The notes below the pieces were generated by a model. That model saw only the letters and a list, made by a program, of their open reading frames with translations. It ran no database searches and was not told where the DNA came from. Positions 41,798 through 50,370 of a stretch of 62,441 nt of DNA are shown in pieces. The stretch's first letter is position 1; each line of letters starts with the position of its first letter. Source of the stretch: Bacillota bacterium (GTDB lineage Bacteria > Bacillota > Clostridia > Acetivibrionales > JAFADI01); NCBI GenBank assembly GCA_023424965.1, contig JAFADI010000123.1, forward strand, positions 1-62,441, given 5' to 3'. Position numbers and translations under genes: made by a program.

Positions 41798-41832
41798 TCT
41801 CATATATTTACTTATAATTCTTCTTTTTTTAC
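41792..41832 (-). promoter_or_regulatory. YesN-type operator, copy 1 (permease unit)
   Basis: In the transcribed direction the site starts GTAAAAAAAGAAGA and repeats GTAAA 21 bp later, ending ATATGAGATTGAGG into the -35. A GTAAA pair two helical turns apart is what an AraC-type dimer would bind. Confidence 0.7.
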
Positions 41833-43538
41833 CTGCTTTTGCCGTCCCATTTCTTGAAGGCTTCCTGCAGCCGGTAATAGGAAAGCTTTGGCCTTCTATA
41901 AAGGTCCAGCACGCCCTTGTGGTTTATTCCCATGGGTCTGGCGGGCCATTTTGCCTCCCCGTCGATGACCCAGGGGGAGACCCTGAAATCGTTGAAGGTC
42001 CACACGATCTGCCCTATGATATAGTCCTTGGAAACATACAAGTCGATCAGTGCTTCCAGGTAATCCGCCTGGGACTCTTCCGACCATTTCATCTTTGTTT
42101 TCAAAGAATGGTAGCCGTAGACGCCCTCCCATCCTCCGGAAGTCATCAATACGGGCTTGTCGGGATACCGGGCTGCAATTTTATCGATGAGCCCGCTTCC
42201 CTCCTCAATGGTGTGCCCGTTATACCAGCCCCGCCAGTAATTGATTCCCACCACGTCAAAATATTCGTAGGTCCGGTCCTCCTCCGGAATATCCGACGCA
42301 TGTACGGTGAACCGGGTCGGGTCCAGCTCCTTCGCAAGCTTTATGTACTTCGGAACAAACTCCACCGCCGCATCCTCATAGGTTTTGCATTCGATAAAAA
42401 GGCTCCAGAACATGATGCAGGTCTCGTTCTTGTAATACTTGATCGTTTCTTTCATCTGGTTGTTGGCCAGTTCTAAAAGCTCGGGGTTCTGGAATTGTTC
42501 CCTTTTAAAATTGACATTCGGCACCTCTGCGATTACCAGTACTCCTGCCTCGCTTGCGATCTCATATTCCTTCAAATGGTGGGGATAGTGGCACAGCCTT
42601 GCAAAATTCGCACTGCCCTTCCTGCACAATTCATAGTCTTTTCTCAAGATATCAAAGGAAAATGTCCTTCCCGTCAGAGGATATTCCTCATGCTTTGAAT
42701 AGCCCCGCAGGTAGATCACCTCATTGTTCAGCAAAACCTTCCTGTCTTTTATCGAGAATTCCCTGACCCCGATCCTGTGGGTCCAGGCATCCATCCGTTT
42801 CCCGTTTTTCGACAGGCTGACCTCGAATTCATACAAGAACGGATTGCCGGGAGACCACAGCCTGGGATTGTGAATTGACACTCCGAAGGTCTCTTTGCTG
42901 CTTTGTAAGTCTTTCTCCATGTGGCATACCGGTTCGACCCTTTCCCTGTCATCAACCCTTAGGTTGAGGGAGTAGTGGCTATCCGGATCGAAATTCCCGA
43001 TGTCTGCCGTAATTTTCACTTCGCCGTCCATTTTTGTTACAACCGTTATATCCTCAATCCAGCTCTCACCGGTACCCCGGATGGATACGTCCCGGAAGAT
43101 GCCGCCGTAATTGAACCAGTCCACGCCAATGGGCGGCGACGTCATATTGCTTATTGTGCTGTCAACGCGCACCGCAAGGTTGTTTACGCCATTTAAAACA
43201 AGGCTGTTGCTGATGTCGATTTCAAAAGGCGTAAATCCTCCCGTATGCGCTCCCATCGCCCCGCCGTTGAGCCAGATGTCGCATTTATAGTTAACGCCGT
43301 TGAAAAACAGGGTATATCTTCTGATTTCCTCTATTTCTTTAAAAGTAAACATTTTAAAATACCAGGCGATCCCTTCATACTCATACAGTTCTTCCCTCAG
43401 TTCATTCCAGCATGACGGGACCCATATCTCTTCAACCTCTTCCGGCGTCGTTTCATTCCAGCCCTTCGCCAACCCTTCGTCAGCTTCATCCAGCTTGAAT
43501 TTCCAATAGGAATTTAATGAAATCTCTTTAAGCATTTT
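41829..43538 (-). CDS. GH2-like beta-glycosidase with altered active-site motifs
   Basis: A 569-residue cytosolic protein (no signal) with the GH2 layout: sugar-binding domain (residues 1-155; SLNSYWKFKLDEADEG, FFNGVNYKCDIWLNGGAMGA), Ig-like middle domain, TIM barrel (LRGYSKHEEYPLTGRTFSFD). The usual acid/base NE motif appears as WSLFIEC, so the Glu is kept but Asn is Ile; the usual nucleophile TEYG/SEFG segment is replaced by VLMTSGGWEG. Beta-galactosidase, glucuronidase or exo-glucosaminidase activity cannot be told apart, and it may be inactive on typical substrates. Start: ATG 43538 is chosen because the promoter -10 at 43573-43578 excludes starts farther upstream and ATG 43550 directly abuts GGAAGG. 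Confidence 0.75.
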   Translation of the reverse strand, partial: KMLKEISLNSYWKFKLDEADEGLAKGWNETTPEEVEEIWVPSCWNELREELYEYEGIAWYFKMFTFKEIEEIRRYTLFFNGVNYKCDIWLNGGAMGAHTGGFTPFEIDISNSLVLNGVNNLAVRVDSTISNMTSPPIGVDWFNYGGIFRDVSIRGTGESWIEDITVVTKMDGEVKITADIGNFDPDSHYSLNLRVDDRERVEPVCHMEKDLQSSKETFGVSIHNPRLWSPGNPFLYEFEVSLSKNGKRMDAWTHRIGVREFSIKDRKVLLNNEVIYLRGYSKHEEYPLTGRTFSFDILRKDYELCRKGSANFARLCHYPHHLKEYEIASEAGVLVIAEVPNVNFKREQFQNPELLELANNQMKETIKYYKNETCIMFWSLFIECKTYEDAAVEFVPKYIKLAKELDPTRFTVHASDIPEEDRTYEYFDVVGINYWRGWYNGHTIEEGSGLIDKIAARYPDKPVLMTSGGWEGVYGYHSLKTKMKWSEESQADYLEALIDLYVSKDYIIGQIVWTFNDFRVSPWVIDGEAKWPARPMGINHKGVLDLYRRPKLSYYRLQEAFKKWDGKSR

Positions 43539-43572
43539 AAGCTTCATCCTTCCGCTTTTATTTTCTGATTTA

Positions 43573-43601
43573 AAATTACCATGGGTCCTCACCTCAAACA
43601 A
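43573..43601 (-). promoter_or_regulatory. promoter of the GH2 gene
   Basis: TTGTTT, 17 bp, TAATTT on the minus strand. The transcript would begin near 43566, downstream of the TTG codon at 43601. Confidence 0.55.
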
Positions 43602-43636
43602 TCTTCTTTTTTTACGACAAATTCTCTTTTTTTTAC
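43596..43636 (-). promoter_or_regulatory. YesN-type operator, copy 2 (GH2)
   Basis: GTAAAAAAAAGAGA, then GTAAAAAAAGAAGATTG after a 21-bp period, in the same position relative to the -10 as in the other three copies. Confidence 0.65.
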
Positions 43637-43702
43637 CTTCGAAAAGCTTTTCGGCATGGTGTTTGAAGAGACTGCTTTGTCATGCTCCCGGTCTCTTTCC
43701 CG

Positions 43703-43740
43703 AACAAAAAAGGCTGCCTGGATAAGCAGCCTTTTTTGTT
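43703..43740. terminator. rho-independent terminator after the GH9 gene
   Basis: AACAAAAAAGGCTGC (43703-43717) and GCAGCCTTTTTTGTT (43726-43740) form a perfect 15-bp inverted repeat with an 8-bp loop and a T6 run. It ends the GH9 transcript before the GH2 promoter. Confidence 0.92.
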
Positions 43741-43757
43741 CCACTTTTGTTCCCGAT

Positions 43758-46079
43758 CTAATTCACTGTCAAAACCGGTTTATTGGAGGCATTTTCTTTG
43801 CTGTTAAAGCTTATGCTCGCTCCATTGCTGTTCTCCACCTGCAGCTTGAACGTCACCTTTTTATCTCCGCTCATCTGGCTGTTCACATAACCCGTTGCAT
43901 CGAGGGTATACCAACCTGCGGCGGAGACGTTTATTGTGCCGACCAATACCGCTCCCGTGCTGCTGGGCTGATTGTTCCAGGTGATACTCCCGCTGCCCGA
44001 TTCAAGCCAGGAATCACTGCCGGTAAGTCCGTATATTTTTATGGGGGTTGATGCGGACACGGCACTGCAGTATAGCTTCAAGGTGGCAGAGGTAACGGAT
44101 GACCCGGAACGCCCGGTGAGGTCAAACCTTACAAAGCCCTTCCTGTTATACCCTGCATCAGGGTCGCCTTTGACGTCGATGGTTGCCGCGGTTCCATAGT
44201 TTGTCGCCGCATAGGTGCCGTCCCTTACATAGGCATCCCCATCGGTGATATAGTCGGTGGCTTCCCCGGAAGGCGTCGCCCCTCCTCCCATGAATGCCAC
44301 CATCGCCATGCAGGCGGCATTGCCGGAGAGTGTGACTTCATTGGTGGCATAGTCTCTGCGGTTGTCATGCCAGATCATGCGATTGTCATTAAATCTTACA
44401 ACATTCGGATCTTCCTGTCCTGAAAGTAACGGGTCCGCTTGATTTTCGCTGTAATCCGCACTTGTCATAAACCCTTCGCTCCATGAACCGCGAAGCTGGT
44501 ATCCCGGATTATTAACCCTGTTCAGCGTCGTCACACGATGACGGGGATTTTTAAACCAGGTTGTACCCGCACCATTCAACATACTTATACCCCACGGATT
44601 TCTTCCCAGCATAAAGTCGAGCTGCTGCTGTGCAAAGTCAACATACGTCCCATTGCCGGTGAGCTCCTGGTACATTGCCGCTTCCACCGCATTATTGCCC
44701 ATTACCTCATAGGTGCCCCATTTTGACCCGCAGCTGTTGTTCCAATATTGACTGTTTGCGTAGTTCTTTACCAGGTTCAGATGATTATTCATACGCGTTA
44801 CTACCGTGCTTTTGTATGTGGGGTCAAGGGATGCAACCTCATAGTTTGCCCAATGATACGCTCTTGACCAGTTCAGGCTGGTATCGCTTTTGGTATGCCA
44901 ATTTCCAGCGCTGTCACAATAGGATTTTGCGTCCGTCAAATAGGAGGCTGTGCCGGTAGCACGGTAGAGTTCGGCTGCCGCCCATGCCATATCCTCCCTG
45001 TAGTCGGAATCCACATAGTATTCGTCCGCATCTGCTGCAATCCCTGTTCTGGACTTGCCCCATGCATAGATCTGCTGTGCTGCAGTGAGGTAACTGCCGG
45101 CCAGGGAAGAATTATAGCAGGGTCCGCCCGGGTCTCCCCAGATCTTTGCTCCCAGCGCCAGTGCGGCAGCCGCCTTGCCCGCAAGGTTTGCACCTGTACC
45201 CGGCGGGCAGGGATGTACCGGACGCACTGCCCCATAGATGGTGTTATCGTCTTGCGGCCAGCACTTGCTGCGGGAATCCAGGTCGTCGTTGTCAACATCA
45301 TGGTCCAGCCCGTCGCCCACTTCCATGTACAATACCTGGTTTGTGTTGTCCCACATCTTTTTAATGAAGTCGAGTCCAACCTTTGCTTCCGTCAGCATGC
45401 CGCTGGAACTTGCCGGTGAAGGAAAAACTTCCGGATGATGGATGTACGTGGTGAGCATTACATCCGTGACATGTCCGGTGGTGCTCATGAATTTTATGTA
45501 ATCCGCCGCATCATGCCATCCTCCGGTTACGTCGATGGTATTCGACGACCCATCGGGCCTTCCGTCAATGGAGGAGTTTGTTCCTGCTGCATGGCATACG
45601 CCATGGTCCTGTGGGTTTGTATTGCCGCAGCGCTGTACCTTGAAGAATTGCATCGACAGGTCCGCCAGACTGCCGTAAACCGAATTGCCGATCGTGAAGG
45701 TCGGTGAGGTATACGTATTGATTTTTATATAGTATCCGCTGCCTGCTGTATTTAGAGAGCTGAAATCCAAAGCATAGGCATAGGCGCAGTTTGCACCGCC
45801 CGCATCTCCCCAGGTTCCTTTATTGGCTGTGGAAATTGTGCCGTTGAATACCGACGTGTTGCCCGAGTTGAAAACATCATACCTGACTCCGCTCAAATTC
45901 GTGCTGGACAGAACGATGGCTACTTTGCTGGCGGCTGGCGTGTATCCAACCTGGTTAACCCTGATAAATATCCCGCTTGCGCCTGCCTGAACAGTTGCCG
46001 AAGAAAACATTACGGTTACAAATAGCGTTAAGACCACCATGAAGGAAATAAACCTGTTTTTCCTGTTCAATTTGTACAC
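43758..46079 (-). CDS. secreted GH9 glycoside hydrolase with DNRLRE/CBM96-like domain
   Basis: A 773-residue exported enzyme. Signal peptide residues 1-32 (FISFMVVLTLFVTVMFSSAT); N-terminal CelD-type Ig domain (residues 33-125; FIRVNQVGYTPAASKVAIVL); GH9 (alpha/alpha)6 catalytic domain about residues 135-620 with WHDAADYIKF carrying the two Asp of the nucleophilic water and TNEVTLSGNA with the general acid Glu; and a C-terminal DNRLRE domain. GH9 enzymes mostly cleave beta-1,4-glucan, though some act on chitosan-type polymers. With GH4, a sugar kinase, a deacetylase and a NagB-type enzyme in the same regulon, the substrate could be cello- or glucosamine-containing oligosaccharide. Preceded by a regulated promoter at 46192-46255. 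Confidence 0.9.
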   Translation of the reverse strand: MYKLNRKNRFISFMVVLTLFVTVMFSSATVQAGASGIFIRVNQVGYTPAASKVAIVLSSTNLSGVRYDVFNSGNTSVFNGTISTANKGTWGDAGGANCAYAYALDFSSLNTAGSGYYIKINTYTSPTFTIGNSVYGSLADLSMQFFKVQRCGNTNPQDHGVCHAAGTNSSIDGRPDGSSNTIDVTGGWHDAADYIKFMSTTGHVTDVMLTTYIHHPEVFPSPASSSGMLTEAKVGLDFIKKMWDNTNQVLYMEVGDGLDHDVDNDDLDSRSKCWPQDDNTIYGAVRPVHPCPPGTGANLAGKAAAALALGAKIWGDPGGPCYNSSLAGSYLTAAQQIYAWGKSRTGIAADADEYYVDSDYREDMAWAAAELYRATGTASYLTDAKSYCDSAGNWHTKSDTSLNWSRAYHWANYEVASLDPTYKSTVVTRMNNHLNLVKNYANSQYWNNSCGSKWGTYEVMGNNAVEAAMYQELTGNGTYVDFAQQQLDFMLGRNPWGISMLNGAGTTWFKNPRHRVTTLNRVNNPGYQLRGSWSEGFMTSADYSENQADPLLSGQEDPNVVRFNDNRMIWHDNRRDYATNEVTLSGNAACMAMVAFMGGGATPSGEATDYITDGDAYVRDGTYAATNYGTAATIDVKGDPDAGYNRKGFVRFDLTGRSGSSVTSATLKLYCSAVSASTPIKIYGLTGSDSWLESGSGSITWNNQPSSTGAVLVGTINVSAAGWYTLDATGYVNSQMSGDKKVTFKLQVENSNGASISFNSKENASNKPVLTVN

Positions 46080-46191
46080 ATCCTTTCATTCTCTATTTAC
46101 CGGCAGCTTCATTACGTTCATTCAAGCATACGGTCCCGAATCCTTTCACCTCCCCATTTTTTCTTTCTTTTGAAGCTGCAATGGTATAAAA

Positions 46192-46220
46192 ACAATACAT
46201 CCCGTGCATGGATAACTCAA
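46192..46220 (-). promoter_or_regulatory. promoter of the GH9 gene
   Basis: TTGAGT, 17 bp, TATTGT on the minus strand, with a leader of about 105 nt to the ATG at 46079. Confidence 0.6.
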
Positions 46221-46255
46221 TCTCATTTTTTTACATGTTTTTCTCCTTTTTTTAC
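46215..46255 (-). promoter_or_regulatory. YesN-type operator, copy 3 (GH9)
   Basis: GTAAAAAAAGGAGA, then GTAAAAAAATGAGATTGAG 21 bp later. Same length and same position relative to the -10 as the other copies. Confidence 0.68.
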
Positions 46256-46326
46256 CAGGCAAAAATCCGCCCATGACAAAAGCACCGGAGGTTATCCACC
46301 CGGTGCTTCAACAGCTTTTCTCTGCG

Positions 46327-47070
46327 TTATTTGAATTGAGGGAGCCTGAACTCGATGTTCTTTGAAATCAGCCTGTCAATGATCTGCTTGAACTCCTTTG
46401 TCGTGGCGGTCTGATCATGGGTTAAAATAATATCTTCGGATAAAAAGCAGTTCAAGCCTTTCCAATTTTCAGGATCGTTTTCCTCCATTTTATCAAAGAT
46501 TTTTTCGATGCTGTCAAAGCCGAACTCCCGCTCCTCCCTGTACAGCTCCCAGTCCATGATATCGTAGGTCCAGTACCAATCGATGTCCTCATCCAGCTTG
46601 TAGGCCTTATAGTAGTTATAAGTAATCCCCGGAAAAAAAACCTTCCTGTAGCCCAGTGTGCTCAAGAATTTTTGGAGAGCTTCTTTCCTCTCCTTTCCGA
46701 TGCCTTCATATTGCGCCGTCACATCGTCACCCTTCAGTCCCCCTTTATCCCCGTAAGGAAACCGGAAGACCTTGACAGGCCTCGCAATTCCCGATCTTTT
46801 ATATGCCTGTTCAATGATTTCATCGGTAAGCTTGATTTCATTTTTGCATTCCGCAAGGTCTATCCCGGAAAAGTGGGGGTGGCTGTAGGAATGGTTGCCG
46901 ATGACAAACCCCTTCTTTATGGCATAAACCACCTCCTCCGGGTATTTTTCCATTGCCTTTCCCGTACAGAACCACACTGCCGGTATGTCTTTTGAAAACA
47001 GATAGTCAACCTTCTCCCGCATATCTTTCGTTGGACTGTCATCAATCGTCAAATACGTAATTTTCCTCAT
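46327..47070 (-). CDS. cytoplasmic NodB-type polysaccharide deacetylase
   Basis: A 247-residue carbohydrate esterase family 4 protein. ITYLTIDDSPTKDM replaces the usual FDDGP, NHSYSHPHFSG is the HxxxH metal motif, and FRFPYGDKGG and ILTHDQTATT complete the catalytic motifs. There is no signal peptide. ATG at 47070 (MRKITYLTIDDSP) has GGGGGAT before it and is preferred to 47082. Family members remove acetyl groups from GlcNAc polymers or oligomers; placement between a sugar kinase and GH9 suggests an imported chitooligosaccharide or a related amide as substrate. Confidence 0.82.
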   Translation of the reverse strand: MRKITYLTIDDSPTKDMREKVDYLFSKDIPAVWFCTGKAMEKYPEEVVYAIKKGFVIGNHSYSHPHFSGIDLAECKNEIKLTDEIIEQAYKRSGIARPVKVFRFPYGDKGGLKGDDVTAQYEGIGKERKEALQKFLSTLGYRKVFFPGITYNYYKAYKLDEDIDWYWTYDIMDWELYREEREFGFDSIEKIFDKMEENDPENWKGLNCFLSEDIILTHDQTATTKEFKQIIDRLISKNIEFRLPQFK

Positions 47071-47094
47071 AAAATCCCCCATAAACCGCTGAAT

Positions 47095-48090
47095 TCACTT
47101 TTCTGCGAAGGCCTTGATTACCTTTTCATGGATCCGCTTCCTGTCCTCAAGTCCCTCCAGCGCCCATAAAACTGCCCCTGCAACCGGAGGCGCCGTTAAC
47201 ACCTTAAATGTGATTTTCCTATCACCATTCTTTTTGAGTACATCTTCCATAATTCTTTCAATGGCCTTTGCATTCTCGCCTTTGACAAAAATTGAACCCG
47301 CCAGGACAACGTCGATATTTTCCTGCCTGCCAAAACTCAAGTGGTTTATTACGGCATTGATGCACCTGGCATACTCCCCGCCCATTTTGTCCAATATTTC
47401 CAGTGCTACGCCATCCTTCCTGTTGGCCGCCTTGAATACCAGGGTGTTAAAAAAGTCATAGGGGTATATGCCTTCATCAATCACAGACTTCAAGGCTTCG
47501 ACAAAATCATATTTCGAATTGATCTTCAGTATTTCAAAAAACAGTTCCGTTAAACAGGTTTCATGGTCTCCTTTAAAAAGGGAGTTGTAAACCGCTTCCA
47601 TGGCTTTGCCGGCCAGATATTCCCCGCCGCCGAAGTCTCCGCCTGCAATGCTGCCGATCCCCCCGGTTTGGAACATGTTCCCCTTCCTGTCAATCCCGCC
47701 CACCGAAAAAGCGGTCCCGTTGATTGCGCATATTCCGGTTCCATCCTCGCATCCGGCTTTTACGCCCAGATAGGAATCGTTGCAAAGAATAAAATCATTT
47801 ATTCCCAATCCGCCGATAATTCCTGAAACAATTCCGTGCTGCCTTTTTGTGTCCACACCTGCAAGGCCGAATACACACCTTCCCAGTTGGTCCATGTTCA
47901 TATTGTTTTTCTGCAAGGCAAAGGAAAAGAGTTTGCCCAGTTCAAGCTCCAGTTCCGGATAGCCGCCCTTCAAGCATTCATGGTTTGTCGGTCCCCAGCT
48001 TATAAGGTCTATAAGGTTTCCCTCCGGGTCAAAAATTGAACAATGGGTCTTTGTTCCCCCTCCATCCATTCCCAGCACATATTTCTTCAT
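47095..48090 (-). CDS. BadF-type sugar kinase (N-acetylglucosamine kinase-like)
   Basis: A 331-residue ASKHA-family kinase. GMDGGGTKTHCSIFDPEG is the phosphate-1 motif, ICAINGTAFSVGGIDR and GIGSIAGGDFGGGEYLAGKA match the BadF/BadG/BcrA-D type GlcNAc or glucosamine kinases, and VVLAGSIFVKGENAK the adenosine motif. It would phosphorylate a hexose or amino sugar for the GH4 or NagB-type step. It overlaps the GH4 gene by 4 bp and precedes the deacetylase by 24 bp. Confidence 0.85.
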   Translation of the reverse strand: MKKYVLGMDGGGTKTHCSIFDPEGNLIDLISWGPTNHECLKGGYPELELELGKLFSFALQKNNMNMDQLGRCVFGLAGVDTKRQHGIVSGIIGGLGINDFILCNDSYLGVKAGCEDGTGICAINGTAFSVGGIDRKGNMFQTGGIGSIAGGDFGGGEYLAGKAMEAVYNSLFKGDHETCLTELFFEILKINSKYDFVEALKSVIDEGIYPYDFFNTLVFKAANRKDGVALEILDKMGGEYARCINAVINHLSFGRQENIDVVLAGSIFVKGENAKAIERIMEDVLKKNGDRKITFKVLTAPPVAGAVLWALEGLEDRKRIHEKVIKAFAEK

Positions 48091-49391
48091 TTCCGTTTTT
48101 CCTCCCTGGCGAACCGGGGCAAGAATTCCTGGTGCGCTTCCAGCATTTCATCAAGAACGCTTTTTGCCTTATAATAATCACCGATCAGAGGATGTACGAG
48201 CAAAGCCCCCAATGCCGCCTCATAGCTGCCTTCCAGCCCTGCTTTGACGGTTAGCTTCTCATAGGCTTTAACCGCCTGCATCAAACCGATGATGTGCTGG
48301 TTATTGAAGCCTTCAAGCTTTAACGGCGTTGCTCCCTTTCTGTTTACAAGGCACTTGGCTTCTACAACATCGTCGTTGCCCATAAAACTATAGGCACCGT
48401 TATTTTTCACATCCACAACATGGATTTCATTTTTATCATTTTCGATTGCGTCCACCAGGGACACCGCTGCTTCCGAATACATGGCGCCGCCTCTTTTATC
48501 CAGCACCTGGGGCTTTTCTTTCAAATTGGTATCCTTATACAATTTCAAGAGCTCTTCCTCTATGGACTTGCATTCTTCCCCTCTTGACTTTTCTGCCGCT
48601 TTATATTCTGCCAGCATTTTGTCTCTGAAATAGTAGTAGTTGAGATAGGATACAGGAAGCCCCCTGATTGATTTAAGCAATGCTTCGTCGTAAATCACTT
48701 CCGGTACATTCTTCAAGCTGTTATTCTTATATCCCCCGGAAAACAGATTTTGCAGGATTTCCTTCCTATCTGCATACACCGCCGTTATCCAGAACAGATG
48801 ATTCAAGCCGACAAAATCGTAATCGAAGTCTGTCGTGTTTTCCGGCAGCATCTCTTTGGCACGTCTGATCATGTTGATGGGAGCATTGCAGAGTCCGATC
48901 ATTTTGACATTGGTGTTGTTCAGCAATGTCTCCGCGATAATGCCCGAAGGATTTGAAAAATTTATAAACCATGCCTCCGGTGAAAGCTTTTCGATTTTTT
49001 TTGCAATATCCATCACCACCGGTATTGTACGCAGAGCTTTCATCATCCCCCCTGCACCGGTTGTCTCCTGACCAAGCAAATCATATTTGAGGGGTATCTT
49101 CTCGTCCTTTATCCTGGCATCAAGCTTTCCGACCCTGATTTGTCCAAGTACATAATCCGCGCCTTCGATTGCCTCCTCAAGGCTTTCGGTGATGATAACC
49201 TTTGCGTTGATTCCGTTGGCTTCGAGCATTCTCTTCCCCAGCCCGGTAACAATTTCATTTTTCCCCCGGTCTATATCCATCATATAAAAGCTATCGATTT
49301 TCAGCTGTCCGTTTCTTGTTATAAAGCCGTTGATCAGCTCCGGCGTATAGGTACTGCCCGCACCTATCACGGCTATTTTCAAGCTGTTCAT
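48087..49391 (-). CDS. GH4 family 6-phospho-beta-glucosidase
   Basis: A 434-residue cytosolic NAD- and metal-dependent hydrolase: IAVIGAGSTYTPELINGFIT is the nucleotide-binding motif, INFSNPSGIIAETL the NPSG motif, GLCNAPINM the metal-binding Cys and VGLNHLFW the metal His. The GH4 subgroup with CNxP and this spacing splits 6-phospho-beta-glucosides. It begins the operon GH4-kinase-deacetylase and is controlled by an upstream copy of the 41-bp element. Confidence 0.93.
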   Translation of the reverse strand: MNSLKIAVIGAGSTYTPELINGFITRNGQLKIDSFYMMDIDRGKNEIVTGLGKRMLEANGINAKVIITESLEEAIEGADYVLGQIRVGKLDARIKDEKIPLKYDLLGQETTGAGGMMKALRTIPVVMDIAKKIEKLSPEAWFINFSNPSGIIAETLLNNTNVKMIGLCNAPINMIRRAKEMLPENTTDFDYDFVGLNHLFWITAVYADRKEILQNLFSGGYKNNSLKNVPEVIYDEALLKSIRGLPVSYLNYYYFRDKMLAEYKAAEKSRGEECKSIEEELLKLYKDTNLKEKPQVLDKRGGAMYSEAAVSLVDAIENDKNEIHVVDVKNNGAYSFMGNDDVVEAKCLVNRKGATPLKLEGFNNQHIIGLMQAVKAYEKLTVKAGLEGSYEAALGALLVHPLIGDYYKAKSVLDEMLEAHQEFLPRFAREEKRK

Positions 49392-49459
49392 AGAATTATC
49401 CCTCCTTTGGCCTTACGTTCCGTTTCGAAAAAAGAGTACTGGGTCGGTCCCATAGTACA

Positions 49460-49488
49460 ATGATATAATCGCTCCACTTTCGCCTCAA
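49460..49488 (-). promoter_or_regulatory. promoter of the GH4 operon
   Basis: TTGAGG, 17 bp, TATCAT on the minus strand, with a leader of about 60 nt to the ATG at 49391. The -35 and -10 are identical to those of the permease unit. Confidence 0.65.
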
Positions 49489-49523
49489 TCTCATATCTTT
49501 ACGTATAATTCTCCTTTTTTTAC
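49483..49523 (-). promoter_or_regulatory. YesN-type operator, copy 4 (GH4 operon)
   Basis: GTAAAAAAAGGAGA, then GTAAAGATATGAGATTGAGG 21 bp later. Nearly identical to copy 1, and in the same place relative to the promoter. Confidence 0.72.
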
Positions 49524-49559
49524 ACATCGGCAAGCTTTTGTTGGGACTGTTCTTCAACT

Positions 49560-50357
49560 TCAAACGGGTATGTCCTTTTTCCTGTAAAACCTGTGAGTGA
49601 GGAATAGAGACACCGCAATGATTCCCGCTGAAACACCCACATAAGATATATTCAGCCCCTTTTCCACCACAGACAGGGCATTGAAATACCGGATGGGGGA
49701 AAGGAAGTTCAGGTAATCCACGGTACCGGCATATTCGATTGCCATGGCTACGGTGTAGGCGGCAATGAGAACAGCTACAGCCGACAAAACGCTCGTCTTG
49801 TATTTTGAGGAAAGGGCTGAGCACAGAAGCCCCAGCGCCACAAGCACAAGCTGCGTAAAAAACATTCCCAGGATGGATACCGCCACTTTGAGCAGCACCT
49901 CCGGCCCGACCTTCATCAGCATTAAGGCGGCTACCGCCAAAAGTCCTGTCACAGAAGCGGCTGCAAAAGCATTCACCGCGGCCACCATCGCCTTTGCCGA
50001 AACAATGGTGCCTCGCTTATAGGGTTTGGTGAAAATGTATTCCGAGGTTTTATCCCGCTGATCCCTGGAAATGATGCTTGCACCCAGGTAAACGGCATGG
50101 GTGTAAGTAAGCAGGCAGCACCAGAAATACATGCACACATAATAGCCAAGCGCTGTGCTGAAATCTACCCGGTAAATCCCGAACATGATCTGGACAAGCT
50201 TTGGCATGGAAGACAAAACCGGCGCAAGGGTGCCAATGTAGCGGGATATAAAAGGATATTCAAGCATTCCGAAAAGGGCTGTAAGGCCTATTACACAGCA
50301 CCACAGGGCAAGGCTTCTCCGGGAAAATTTGAGTTCTTTCAGAAAGATTGTTTTCAT
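49560..50357 (-). CDS. ABC-2 type permease, second subunit
   Basis: A 265-residue protein with six membrane segments (LALWCCVIGLTALFGMLEYP at the start; SVTGLLAVAALMLM; AVAVLIAAYTVAMAIEYAGT) typical of ABC-2 permeases. ATG at 50357 (MKTIFLKELKFSRR) has GGGGGGAG upstream and is preferred to 50402. With the other permease and ATPase it forms an exporter; substrate unknown (drug, peptide or lipid). It is the last gene of the TetR operon. Confidence 0.85.
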   Translation of the reverse strand: MKTIFLKELKFSRRSLALWCCVIGLTALFGMLEYPFISRYIGTLAPVLSSMPKLVQIMFGIYRVDFSTALGYYVCMYFWCCLLTYTHAVYLGASIISRDQRDKTSEYIFTKPYKRGTIVSAKAMVAAVNAFAAASVTGLLAVAALMLMKVGPEVLLKVAVSILGMFFTQLVLVALGLLCSALSSKYKTSVLSAVAVLIAAYTVAMAIEYAGTVDYLNFLSPIRYFNALSVVEKGLNISYVGVSAGIIAVSLFLTHRFYRKKDIPV

Positions 50358-50370
50358 TATGCTCCCCCCT

